Assembly: GCA_041392855.1 (NCBI GenBank)
Contig: JAWKLD010000001.1
Coordinates: forward strand, 2,404,001 to 2,468,000
DNA from: Flavipsychrobacter sp.
GTDB lineage: Bacteria > Bacteroidota > Bacteroidia > Chitinophagales > Chitinophagaceae
Length of the DNA stretch: 64,000 nucleotides
Direction: 5' to 3'
Part shown: piece after piece, positions 52,416 to 61,300 of the stretch
How positions within the stretch are numbered: the stretch's first letter is position 1
Layout: every line of letters starts with the position of its first letter
The notes under the pieces: generated by a model
Told to the model about the DNA's origin: nothing
What the model saw: the letters and a program-made list of their open reading frames with translations, nothing else
Databases searched by the model: none
Program-made: the position numbers and the translations under genes

Positions 52416-53837
52416 ATGTACGATGATGAAGATTATATGGATGAAGAAAGAGAATCGCTTGAGGAACTACTGAGAAGGTACGATGAAGTGAAAAGCGGTG
52501 GTGCTGGTTTTATAATGGATGAAGATGACTTTGAAAAAGTCATAGAGTACTATTTTCAAAACAATAATGAGGAGCAGGCTATCTTGGCTTGCGATATTGC
52601 CAATACCTACTACCCATTCTCTAGCATTGTATTGCTGTTAAAAGCAGAGATACTGACACAAGCTCAGAAGTATGGGCAAGCACTCAAAGCACTCGATGAT
52701 GTAGACGAACACCACCAAAAAAATTTAGAGTCCGTTTTATTGCGTTCCGATATACTCCTTGGTCAATTTAAGTATGACCAAGCTGCTTTATGGCTAGAAC
52801 AAAAAGCCCAAGAATTTGACGGTAAGGAAAAGGTGCAGATACTTCTAGAGCTATCTGATGTATATGATGAATGCGAGGAATTTGATGCTGTTTTCGATAC
52901 CCTAAAACGCATTATAGCGGTAGATGTAAGAAATGAAGAAGCGTTACAGAAACTTTGCTTCTGGGCAGACTTTACTAAACGTCTTGAAGAAAGTGTAACT
53001 ATACATACGTTAATTACGGATGAAGATCCTTACAATGCTATTGCTTGGTTCAATCTAGGTGCTGCCTATCAAGGGTTGAAGCTTTACGAAAAAGCTATTG
53101 ATTCTTATGAATACTGTGTAGCTATCGATGATAAATTTGAATTTGCTTACCGCAATATGGCAGATGCCTACATGCGATTGAAGTGGTATGAGAAAGCACT
53201 GGATGTATTAGAAAAACACTTGGAACTAGCCAAACCCGAAGATGTCATCTTTGAAGCTATGGCTTACTGTTGGGAGAAAAAGAAAGACTACAATAAAGCA
53301 AGGATGTATTACAGAAAAGCATCTCAGCTAAGCCCACAGGACGATAGTATTTTTTATAAAATAGGAGAAACCTATGCACGAGAAGAGCAATGGGAGAAAG
53401 CAGTAAAAGCCTACTCTGTTGCCCTCAATCTAGATAAAGATAATGCAGCTTACTGTATGGCGATAGGCAATTGCCTTATGGAGCTCGATGCTAAATCGGA
53501 AGCTTTAACCTGCTACCTCAATGCTGTAAAATTAAAGCCTAATAATAAAACTACTTGGGTCGCTTTGATCAAGGGGCTTATCCTTTCAGAGTATTACGAA
53601 GAGGCATTGACACAATTAGAGATGGCTAAAGAAAATTGTGGCAACAAGGTAGACTTTGTTTACTTCAAAGCGGCAGCACTAATGGAGCTAGGCAAAACAA
53701 AAGAAGCACTACTGCAACTGGAAGATGCTTTACAATCGTCTCCCAATAGGCTGAAGGTATTTACTGAACTCAATCCTGCTTTCACACGTAGAAATGCAGT
53801 CGTGGAACTTATTAGTAAGTACAAAAAGAAGAAGTAA
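52416..53837 (+). CDS. Tetratricopeptide repeat protein
   Basis: A 473-residue protein made mostly of TPR helix pairs, with clear units such as AIAWFNLGAAYQGLKLYEKA, FAYRNMADAYMRLKWYEKAL, SIFYKIGETYAREEQWEKAV and AAYCMAIGNCLMELDAKSEA. The first 30 residues are very acidic (MYDDEDYMDEERESLEELL). There is no signal peptide, so it is probably cytoplasmic. The ATG at 52416 is chosen because a promoter box lies between it and the alternative start at 52335. TPR proteins are scaffolds for other proteins; the partner is unknown. The stop lies 3 bases from the stop of the convergent solute-binding protein gene. Confidence 0.88.
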   Translation: MYDDEDYMDEERESLEELLRRYDEVKSGGAGFIMDEDDFEKVIEYYFQNNNEEQAILACDIANTYYPFSSIVLLLKAEILTQAQKYGQALKALDDVDEHHQKNLESVLLRSDILLGQFKYDQAALWLEQKAQEFDGKEKVQILLELSDVYDECEEFDAVFDTLKRIIAVDVRNEEALQKLCFWADFTKRLEESVTIHTLITDEDPYNAIAWFNLGAAYQGLKLYEKAIDSYEYCVAIDDKFEFAYRNMADAYMRLKWYEKALDVLEKHLELAKPEDVIFEAMAYCWEKKKDYNKARMYYRKASQLSPQDDSIFYKIGETYAREEQWEKAVKAYSVALNLDKDNAAYCMAIGNCLMELDAKSEALTCYLNAVKLKPNNKTTWVALIKGLILSEYYEEALTQLEMAKENCGNKVDFVYFKAAALMELGKTKEALLQLEDALQSSPNRLKVFTELNPAFTRRNAVVELISKYKKKK

Positions 53838-53840
53838 CTG

Positions 53841-55484
53841 TTAATTCAATCTTACTCTTTTCAGATCAATAACGTTCATTGGTGTGCTCTGCATACCTGA
53901 TACTCTTTTGCTTGTAAAGTGCAGCATCTGGTCGTAGAAAAGTGGTATCAGCGGTGCATTTCTTATAGCTAGGCTATCCATGCTTCTATACAATGCAAAA
54001 CGCAAGGAATCAGGTGCATTCATGGCTTCATTGTACCACTTGTCATAGGTATCGTTCTTAAACCTTGTATAGTTGGGTGGTGCAGGTATATCTCCTTTAA
54101 AGAATACCAAATAGGTCTCTGCATCAGGATAGTCTGCTATCCATTGCGCCCTGAACATTGGTGCCTTAGAACGGCTCATCTGCTGTCTTAGCAAGTTGGC
54201 TTGCAGTATCTCTACTTGTACAGGTATGCCTACCTCTTGTAGTTGATTGGCAATGAAGTTGACAATATCTGCATAATTGTCGGGAGTGAGTATTGTAATA
54301 GGTTTCAAGCCATTGCCATTAGGATAGCCTGCAGCAGCTAATAGTTCTAGGGATTTTTGAGGTTGATAACTATAGCCATAACTGTGTGTAGTATCGTAGC
54401 CTGGCATCCCCTTTGGTATAAAACCAGAGTAAGCAGGTGTCACAGCACCATTTCTAAAATAGGTGACGATTTTCTCTCTGTCTATAGCATAGTTAATCGC
54501 TTGTCTTACCAATACATTATTAGTAGTAGCACCTTTCATCACTTCACTAGTAGTATCTGTCAAAAAGCCTATATACTCTGTATTCAAATAAGGTCTTTTA
54601 GTCAAATCGACCTTTGCAACAAACTCCTCTTTTAATGCTCCTTTTTTAGTAAGCACAAGGTCTTTAAAAGAACCATCGATCCCGTTTACAAAATCCAACT
54701 TGCCTTGTAGAAACAAAAAGAACTCTGTTGCCTTACTATCAACAAATGTTGTTTTTATAGCATCAATATAGGGTAGTTGATTTCCTTGTTCATCCCGCTC
54801 CCAATAGTTGGCATTTTTCTGTAACAAGAGCATGCTCCCCTCCTCCCAATCAGATACAATAAACGGACCAGTGCCACAGGCATGTGCTCTAAAATCCTTA
54901 CCCCACTGCTCCACTACTTCTCTAGGTACTATGCTACAATACTTCATACTAAGTATTTCGACAAGCGGCTTAAAAGGCTGCACCAATCTTATCTGGAAAG
55001 TAGTATCGTCTACTGCCACAAATGGTTTTTCTTTTGCTACTCTGTCATTAAATATCCATGCACCATAAGAAGCTACTTTGGGGTCTATAATTCTACCAAA
55101 GCTATATGCCACATCCGCAGCTACCATTTTTCTGCCCTCACCATTTTCAAATGCCTCATTATCTTGAAAATAGACATCATCTCTTAAATGAAAAGTATGG
55201 GTTAAACCATCTTCACTTACCTCCCAGCTTTTGGCCAGTGAAGGTTTTAGATGCAAGTTTTCATCTGTTTCCACCAACGTATTATAGACCATGTTGGCAG
55301 TCCACATCATATACAGGTCTTTTGCAAATGCGGGATCCATAGACTCTAGCGTACCGCTAGATAAGTTGAGTAAGAATACATTGTTCCTCTTGTCTTCAGC
55401 AGCACTTTTGCATCCAGCTATCTGTATTACCATTAGCAGAGCTATAGTTACATATGAATATATCTTGCGGAAGGAATAACACAT
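53841..55484 (-). CDS. Extracellular solute-binding lipoprotein, family 5 (oligopeptide type)
   Basis: A 547-residue lipoprotein with signal SYVTIALLMVIQIAGC (Cys25 lipidated). The body matches family 5 solute-binding proteins (DppA/OppA type): ESMDPAFAKDLYMMWTANMV, YNTLVETDENLHLKPSLAKS, WEVSEDGLTHTFHLRDDVYF, AHACGTGPFIVSDWEEGSML and NVLVRQAINYAIDREKIVTY. Such proteins deliver peptides or other ligands to an ABC importer. No permease or ATPase gene is next to it, so its transporter must be elsewhere or it acts alone. It is followed upstream by an unknown secreted protein gene on the same strand (34 bases). Confidence 0.9.
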   Translation of the reverse strand: MCYSFRKIYSYVTIALLMVIQIAGCKSAAEDKRNNVFLLNLSSGTLESMDPAFAKDLYMMWTANMVYNTLVETDENLHLKPSLAKSWEVSEDGLTHTFHLRDDVYFQDNEAFENGEGRKMVAADVAYSFGRIIDPKVASYGAWIFNDRVAKEKPFVAVDDTTFQIRLVQPFKPLVEILSMKYCSIVPREVVEQWGKDFRAHACGTGPFIVSDWEEGSMLLLQKNANYWERDEQGNQLPYIDAIKTTFVDSKATEFFLFLQGKLDFVNGIDGSFKDLVLTKKGALKEEFVAKVDLTKRPYLNTEYIGFLTDTTSEVMKGATTNNVLVRQAINYAIDREKIVTYFRNGAVTPAYSGFIPKGMPGYDTTHSYGYSYQPQKSLELLAAAGYPNGNGLKPITILTPDNYADIVNFIANQLQEVGIPVQVEILQANLLRQQMSRSKAPMFRAQWIADYPDAETYLVFFKGDIPAPPNYTRFKNDTYDKWYNEAMNAPDSLRFALYRSMDSLAIRNAPLIPLFYDQMLHFTSKRVSGMQSTPMNVIDLKRVRLN

Positions 55485-55518
55485 TTACTGCAATATAGGA
55501 GTTATCCTTTAGTATACA

Positions 55519-57282
55519 TTATTGAACATGGTCTGTCGCCAACCTTTGCTCTTCTTCAAGAAGTTGTTCTGTATATTTTGCCATCCTGTTTATGTCTATC
55601 ATATTTATACTAGCCTTAGTATACTTCCGCCCTCTTTTATTTATTCTGTCAGACACAAATAATTCAAGTTGCTTATTTCCTTTCACCCATGTTGTTACAC
55701 TCGTCCTTAGTAGCATTCTCTTTTCCTTATTATCAAAGGTCACCTTCAATGTGTCAGTAGATAGTTGCCTATTAGTTGGCACACCCAAGTCACTAAGCAT
55801 CCTGGAATATAACTCAGCATCTACATCTGCTGTAAAACTTATCATTGTACTATCCGTATTCAGATCATATATCGTTTCTACAAAATCTAAAACGCTGTAA
55901 CCATATAGATCAAAACCTCTTTCTATTAATATCTTATACCCAGACACAAAGCGCGACTTGTTGTATCTACCCTTATCCGTATACAAGTTTTCCCGAGGGT
56001 TAGGCACAGCTTCTACCATGTAAAGCTGCCCTATTCGCAACAGTAAGTTATTCCAATCTTCATACATAACTTGGCCTGCATTATAGCCAATTTCCCCTAT
56101 GTAAGCTCTGCGCTTTTGTTTTTCATTCCAGTGCGTTTTGCCTATGATATATTGTCCATGTATGGCACCTAGGGTAGTATCAAAATCAGCAACTATTTTA
56201 CCAACAGCGATTTGGGGTATATTTCTATCCATCTGCATATAAAGCTGTATTTTTTTCTCTTGGCATAGCAGTAGCTCCTCCTCTGTTTTCACATCTACTA
56301 CCGTCATTGCGTCTCTAAACTTATACTTTGAATAAATACAATATTGAGCAACACCTTTATTTTCTGTTTCTATTTTCTTACTTAATTCAGCAAGTGATGA
56401 TAACCCTATTTTGCTTCTTTCTTTGTTTATCAAAAACGCTGTTCTTGCAGCATATTTTTTAGGGTATACTTTGCCATTAAAAAAGCAACCCATAGGTGTT
56501 AATGGAAAAGATAATGTAGTAGCACCATAGCTAAACACATCGGCAGGCGGACCACTTTGTATTATGTTGGGTAGGTTTCTTGCATCATAGTCAAACGTAA
56601 ATATGCTTTTATACAACAAAGTATCAAAAATATGACCACGCATATTCTTATATCGAGGGTAGCAATTATGAACGATAATAATTTCATAGCCTGTCTCATA
56701 TGCTACATCTTCATCTGGTAGACCGTACTGATTAAAAATAGCTAACAAATCTTGAGCATTTCTTATATCTACTTCATATACTGAGTCTACCATGTAGGCA
56801 CCATTATTTTTTTTGCTAAAGTGCATTCTAACATGTTGGTCTAAATTCCTCATTTCCCATAGTTTGCTCACTATGCTATCTGTTGCCCATTTTGTCTTGG
56901 CTGTATTTTTATATTCCCTTTTATATACTTCAAGTTGAGCAATCACATCAGCAGGATAATGATTACTTAGCTGGTCAAGCGTCTTTGCAAAGAGCTTGAA
57001 ATGCTTTAGTTTTTGAAAGTATTCTCTTGCTAGGTCATATGCTCTTGTATCTAATGCTACATAAAGAGCATTCTGTAAATCGCGATAAAAGGCCTTATCG
57101 CTATTAGCTTTAAAGGCGAAGGTATAATACTCATTTGCCTTAATGAAGTTGCTATCGCATATGGCAAGCTCTGCTCTATTGATGTTTTTATAGTAATCAT
57201 AAAAAGCATTTTGAGCCTTTGCCAAGGGCGCTATTAATAAGCATATTAGTACAAACAGGTGTTTGGGGTTCAGGTTATTCAT
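55519..57282 (-). CDS. Secreted protein of unknown function
   Basis: I do not recognise this 587-residue protein. It has a signal peptide (KHLFVLICLLIAPLAKAQ, cleavage near residue 23). Residues 30-130 are helical with a TPR-like feel (SNFIKANEYYTFAFKANSDK, AYDLAREYFQKLKHFK), and the rest mixes helices and strands without a catalytic motif I can name. There are few Cys and no sorting domain at the C-terminus (the end is EEEQRLATDHVQ). It lies 34 bases upstream of the solute-binding lipoprotein gene on the same strand, so the two may be co-transcribed. A periplasmic location is inferred from the signal peptide alone. Confidence 0.7.
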   Translation of the reverse strand: MNNLNPKHLFVLICLLIAPLAKAQNAFYDYYKNINRAELAICDSNFIKANEYYTFAFKANSDKAFYRDLQNALYVALDTRAYDLAREYFQKLKHFKLFAKTLDQLSNHYPADVIAQLEVYKREYKNTAKTKWATDSIVSKLWEMRNLDQHVRMHFSKKNNGAYMVDSVYEVDIRNAQDLLAIFNQYGLPDEDVAYETGYEIIIVHNCYPRYKNMRGHIFDTLLYKSIFTFDYDARNLPNIIQSGPPADVFSYGATTLSFPLTPMGCFFNGKVYPKKYAARTAFLINKERSKIGLSSLAELSKKIETENKGVAQYCIYSKYKFRDAMTVVDVKTEEELLLCQEKKIQLYMQMDRNIPQIAVGKIVADFDTTLGAIHGQYIIGKTHWNEKQKRRAYIGEIGYNAGQVMYEDWNNLLLRIGQLYMVEAVPNPRENLYTDKGRYNKSRFVSGYKILIERGFDLYGYSVLDFVETIYDLNTDSTMISFTADVDAELYSRMLSDLGVPTNRQLSTDTLKVTFDNKEKRMLLRTSVTTWVKGNKQLELFVSDRINKRGRKYTKASINMIDINRMAKYTEQLLEEEQRLATDHVQ

Positions 57283-57380
57283 ATATGCATTTTAATTATA
57301 AACGCTATTGAACTAAAAATATTTATTCTTGTTAAAAACTAAAATATCCATTTATAACTGTCATTAACTGAAATGGTGCT

Positions 57381-57388
57381 TACTTTTG
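57381..57388 (+). promoter_or_regulatory. Candidate -7 box for pdxJ
   Basis: TACTTTTG, an exact TAnnTTTG match, lies 17 bases before the ATG at 57406 and 8 bases after the alternative ATG at 57373. This makes the later start the better one. Confidence 0.55.
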
Positions 57389-57405
57389 AGGAAAATACAA
57401 AAGAG

Positions 57406-58134
57406 ATGAATACCAAACTTTCTGTCAATATCAACAAAATAGCCACATTAAGAAATAGTAGAGGAGGCAGCAACCCTAATGTACTACAGGCAGCTATAGA
57501 TTGTCAGAAATTTGGTGCCGATGGCATTACTGTGCATCCACGACCCGACGAGCGTCATATCCGATATAGTGATGTGAAGGAAATAATGCCTATCATCAAA
57601 ACAGAATTTAACATAGAGGGCAACCCTGTTGAGGATAAATTTGTAGATCTGGTATTGGAAGTAAAACCACATCAAGTAACACTTGTTCCCGACGACCCCA
57701 ACCAGCTTACTTCCAACCATGGCTGGGATACCATAAAACAGGCCGATTATTTAAGATCCATCATCGCCAAGTTTAAAAACGCGGGAATAAGAGTCTCCAT
57801 TTTTGTAGACCCTGTTGAAGAAATGGTAGCCGCAGCGGCTGCTACAGGTACAGATAGAATAGAACTATATACCGAAGCTTATGCTGCCTCTTTCCTTACA
57901 GATAAAGAAAAAGCCATCGCCGATTATAAAGCCGCTGCTAAAGTAGCACAGGAACACCAACTAGGTATCAATGCGGGTCATGATCTAGACTTGGACAATC
58001 TGCAATTCTTTGCTCAGAATGTCCCTAATTTATTAGAAGTATCCATTGGTCATGCGTTAATCTCAGACGCTCTTTACCTTGGATTAGAAAACACGATACA
58101 ACTTTACAAAAAGCAATTATATCCACATCAATAA
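57406..58134 (+). CDS. pdxJ: Pyridoxine 5'-phosphate synthase
   Basis: A 242-residue cytoplasmic TIM-barrel enzyme that joins 3-amino-2-oxopropyl phosphate and deoxyxylulose 5-phosphate to form pyridoxine 5'-phosphate, the last ring-closing step of vitamin B6 synthesis. Motifs are LSVNINKIATLRNSRGGSNP, FGADGITVHPRPDERHIRYS, LEVKPHQVTLVPDDPNQLTS, RIELYTEAYA, GINAGHDLDLDNLQFF and LLEVSIGHALISDALYLGLE. The ATG at 57406 is preferred to 57373 because a promoter box lies between them. Length matches the family. The gene is single, with the giant PKD protein gene downstream. Confidence 0.94.
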   Translation: MNTKLSVNINKIATLRNSRGGSNPNVLQAAIDCQKFGADGITVHPRPDERHIRYSDVKEIMPIIKTEFNIEGNPVEDKFVDLVLEVKPHQVTLVPDDPNQLTSNHGWDTIKQADYLRSIIAKFKNAGIRVSIFVDPVEEMVAAAAATGTDRIELYTEAYAASFLTDKEKAIADYKAAAKVAQEHQLGINAGHDLDLDNLQFFAQNVPNLLEVSIGHALISDALYLGLENTIQLYKKQLYPHQ

Positions 58135-58213
58135 CATTTCATTAACAAATCTACATGTGAATTTTATCTATTCATAAACCACTATTAATAAATGGTGTAA
58201 ATGTTATATAGAT

Positions 58214-58221
58214 TAACTTTG
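58214..58221 (+). promoter_or_regulatory. Upstream candidate -7 box for the giant PKD protein gene
   Basis: TAACTTTG, an exact TAnnTTTG match, in the 255-base gap after pdxJ. It is followed by GTGTAA, like the second box at 58286. Confidence 0.35.
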
Positions 58222-58285
58222 TGTAAAACATCAAAGCTTTTCCCCAAAAAAGAACGCAAAACCCACAAGATCTTAACAAATTCTT

Positions 58286-58293
58286 TAGCTTTG
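58286..58293 (+). promoter_or_regulatory. Second candidate -7 box for the giant PKD protein gene
   Basis: TAGCTTTG, an exact TAnnTTTG match followed by GTGTAA, 96 bases before the ATG at 58390. Two such boxes 72 bases apart suggest tandem promoters with a leader of about 90 bases from the nearer one. Confidence 0.4.
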
Positions 58294-58389
58294 TGTAACA
58301 CCCATTTTGGCAGTTGATATAAGAGGATATAAAACGCTGCCACAGAATATTATAGAGGATTTTTTAACACTTACTAATTCACTTACCGT

Positions 58390-61300
58390 ATGAACAGGTA
58401 TCTGTCTACGATACTATGTATATGCGCAGCATTTACATTATCACAAACAGCTTATGCCCAAGCACCAACTGCAAGTTTTACAGCGAGTAAAACATCAGGG
58501 TGTTCGCCTATCGTCGTTAACTTTACTGATAATAGTACCGGCAGCCCTACTAGCTGGTCTTGGGATCTTGGCAATGGTGTTACGTCAAGTACTCAAAACC
58601 CCTCAACTACCTATTTTACAGCAGGCACTTATACTGTTATACTTACTGCTACGAACGCTAATGGAAGCTCTAAAGACACTAACTATATTACGGTTCACCC
58701 ATCTCCAACTATTAGTTTTACAGGAGACTCTACAATATCATGCCCACCAAAAACAGTAGCTTTTACTAATAACACAACAACAGGAGGCACTAGCGCTACT
58801 TATCTTTGGGACTTTGGCGATGGAGATACCTCTTCTTTAGTAAGCCCAACACATATATACACCAACTCAGGCAACTTCAATGTTTCATTGATTGTAAGCA
58901 ACAATCTGGGTTGTACCAGTACATTCACTAAAAACAACTACGTAAAAACGTACGGTTTACCAGTACCTAACTTTACAGTAAGCAATACTAGCAGCTGTAC
59001 TACACCGCTCAATACTACTTTTACAAACACCAGTACAGGTGCCAGTAGCTATTATTGGGATTTTGGAGATGGCAGCAACTCCACCGCCACCAGCCCATCA
59101 CACACATTTACATCAGCGGGATCTTATACAGTAAAACTTGTAGCTATCAATGCCAATGGGTGTAATGATACGAGTATTAAGTCATCCGTTGTTAATGTAG
59201 GTACGCTCAACGCTAGTTTTACAAAAAGCACTAGTACACCATGTACCGGACAAAATGTAACATTTACTAACACTACTACACCTGGCGCTGGTAATAGCAC
59301 CTGGTTTTTCGGGGATGGTACATCTGCTAATAGTACAAATGCGGTACATAGATATAATACAGCAGGAACATACACCGTTACACTCATAGAGTCTTTTAGC
59401 AACTGTAGCGATACAACAACACAGACTGTAACCGTACTACAAAGCCCAACCGCTCAATTTACCACAGTAGATACCGTTGGTTGCGGTACTGCTTTCTCTG
59501 TATCCTTTACCAACTCATCAACCAATGCTAATACTTATTCATGGACGTTTGGAGATGGTAGCTCCTCTACTGCTACCAACCCCACACATACCTATACTGC
59601 ATTGGGTGTTTATGATGTAAGGCTGGTAGCTACTAGCAGTAATGGCTGTTCTAGAGCCATCAGAAAAAATGACTTAGTCAAAAACTTAAAACCTACAGGA
59701 AGCTTAGTCGCAAGATCTTTCAACGGTTGTGCACCTATACAGGTTACTTTCGACGCTGAGATAGATAGCCCTCTATACGCCACAGGGTATACATGGAACT
59801 ATGGAGATGGTACTGGTAATACTACTTGTAGCAATTGTGCTACTACACAACATACTTTTACTAATGCAGGCACTTATAATGTTAGTGTAATATGCAGTAC
59901 TTCTGCAAGCTGTTTTGATACGTTCCAAACAACCGTTACAGTGGGTACAGTTCCGAGTGCCAATTTCACAGGAACACCATTAGCGATTTGTACTTCGGAC
60001 AATGTTACTTTCACCAACACATCCACGGGTGCTAATGGATATCAATGGCTATTTGGCGATGGCACTATAAGCACACTTACCAATCCTCTTAAAAATTACT
60101 CAATAGCGAATACCTACTCTGTAAGCTTGATCGCCATCAACAATGGTTGTAGAGACACTTTTACTAGAACAAACTACATAACAGTTTCAGGCCCAACTGC
60201 GGGTTTTGGCATATCTTACAATTGCACCAATAGGCGTACTGTTACCTTTACAGATGCTAGCTTAAACGGACAGATCTATCTGTGGGATTTTGGAGATGGA
60301 GATACCTCTACATTTGCGGGTACTGTTACGCACACCTATGCGACTGCGGGTACTTATTCTACATCCGTTAAAGTAACTGATACCGTAAGTGGATGTATTG
60401 ATATATATCAATACACCTTCTCGATCTATGATTTGGCGGCTAGCTTTAGTGTCAATGATAGTTTAATATGTATAGGCGATACTGTGAGTTTTGCTGCAAC
60501 ATCATCATCCGCTATAGTAAACTACTTATGGAGTTTTGGAGATGGTGCCAATGCCACCCTTACAACTTCTAACACGACTCACCCCTATAGTGCCGGAGGG
60601 TATTATACCGTACGACTAATTGTAACTGACAAAGACCAATGTAAGGATACGGTTACCAAAACAAATTACATTCGTGTAGGTGGTGCTAGTCCCATATATA
60701 GCGGCACACCAACTTCAGGCTGTGTACCACTAAATGTAACTTTTACCGACGCAAGTGTTCCTAATGGAGGTTTCCCTATTACAACTAGAGAATGGAGCTA
60801 CGGAGATGGCTCTGCTTTAGATACTATTGTTGGTAATTCTACTTCAAACCTCTATTCTGCTTCTGGCAGCTATCACGTAAAACTCACACTTATTGATGCC
60901 AATGGATGTAAGACCGCTCTTACTAAACTATCTTATATCAATACTACAAAACCAACAGCATCATTTGCCGCTTTAGATTCTGTAATGTGTATAGGTGATA
61001 GTATTAGTTTCACTAACACCTCAAGTGATGTGAGTAGCTCTTTAACCTATTCATGGGATTTTGGTGATGGTGCTACTTCTACTTTAACTAACCCAAAACA
61101 TGCTTATGCAAGCGCAGGTAGTTATACAATAAGACTTATTGCCATTACTGCTAATGGTGGATGTAGAGATACTATGATCAGGTCGGCATACATAGTTATA
61201 GAAAAACCAACTGCAGCATTTACAATGAGTGACACTGTTGCATCTTGTCCTCCTGCCACGGTTTATCTTACAAATAACACAACAGGTGCAAGCTCTTATG

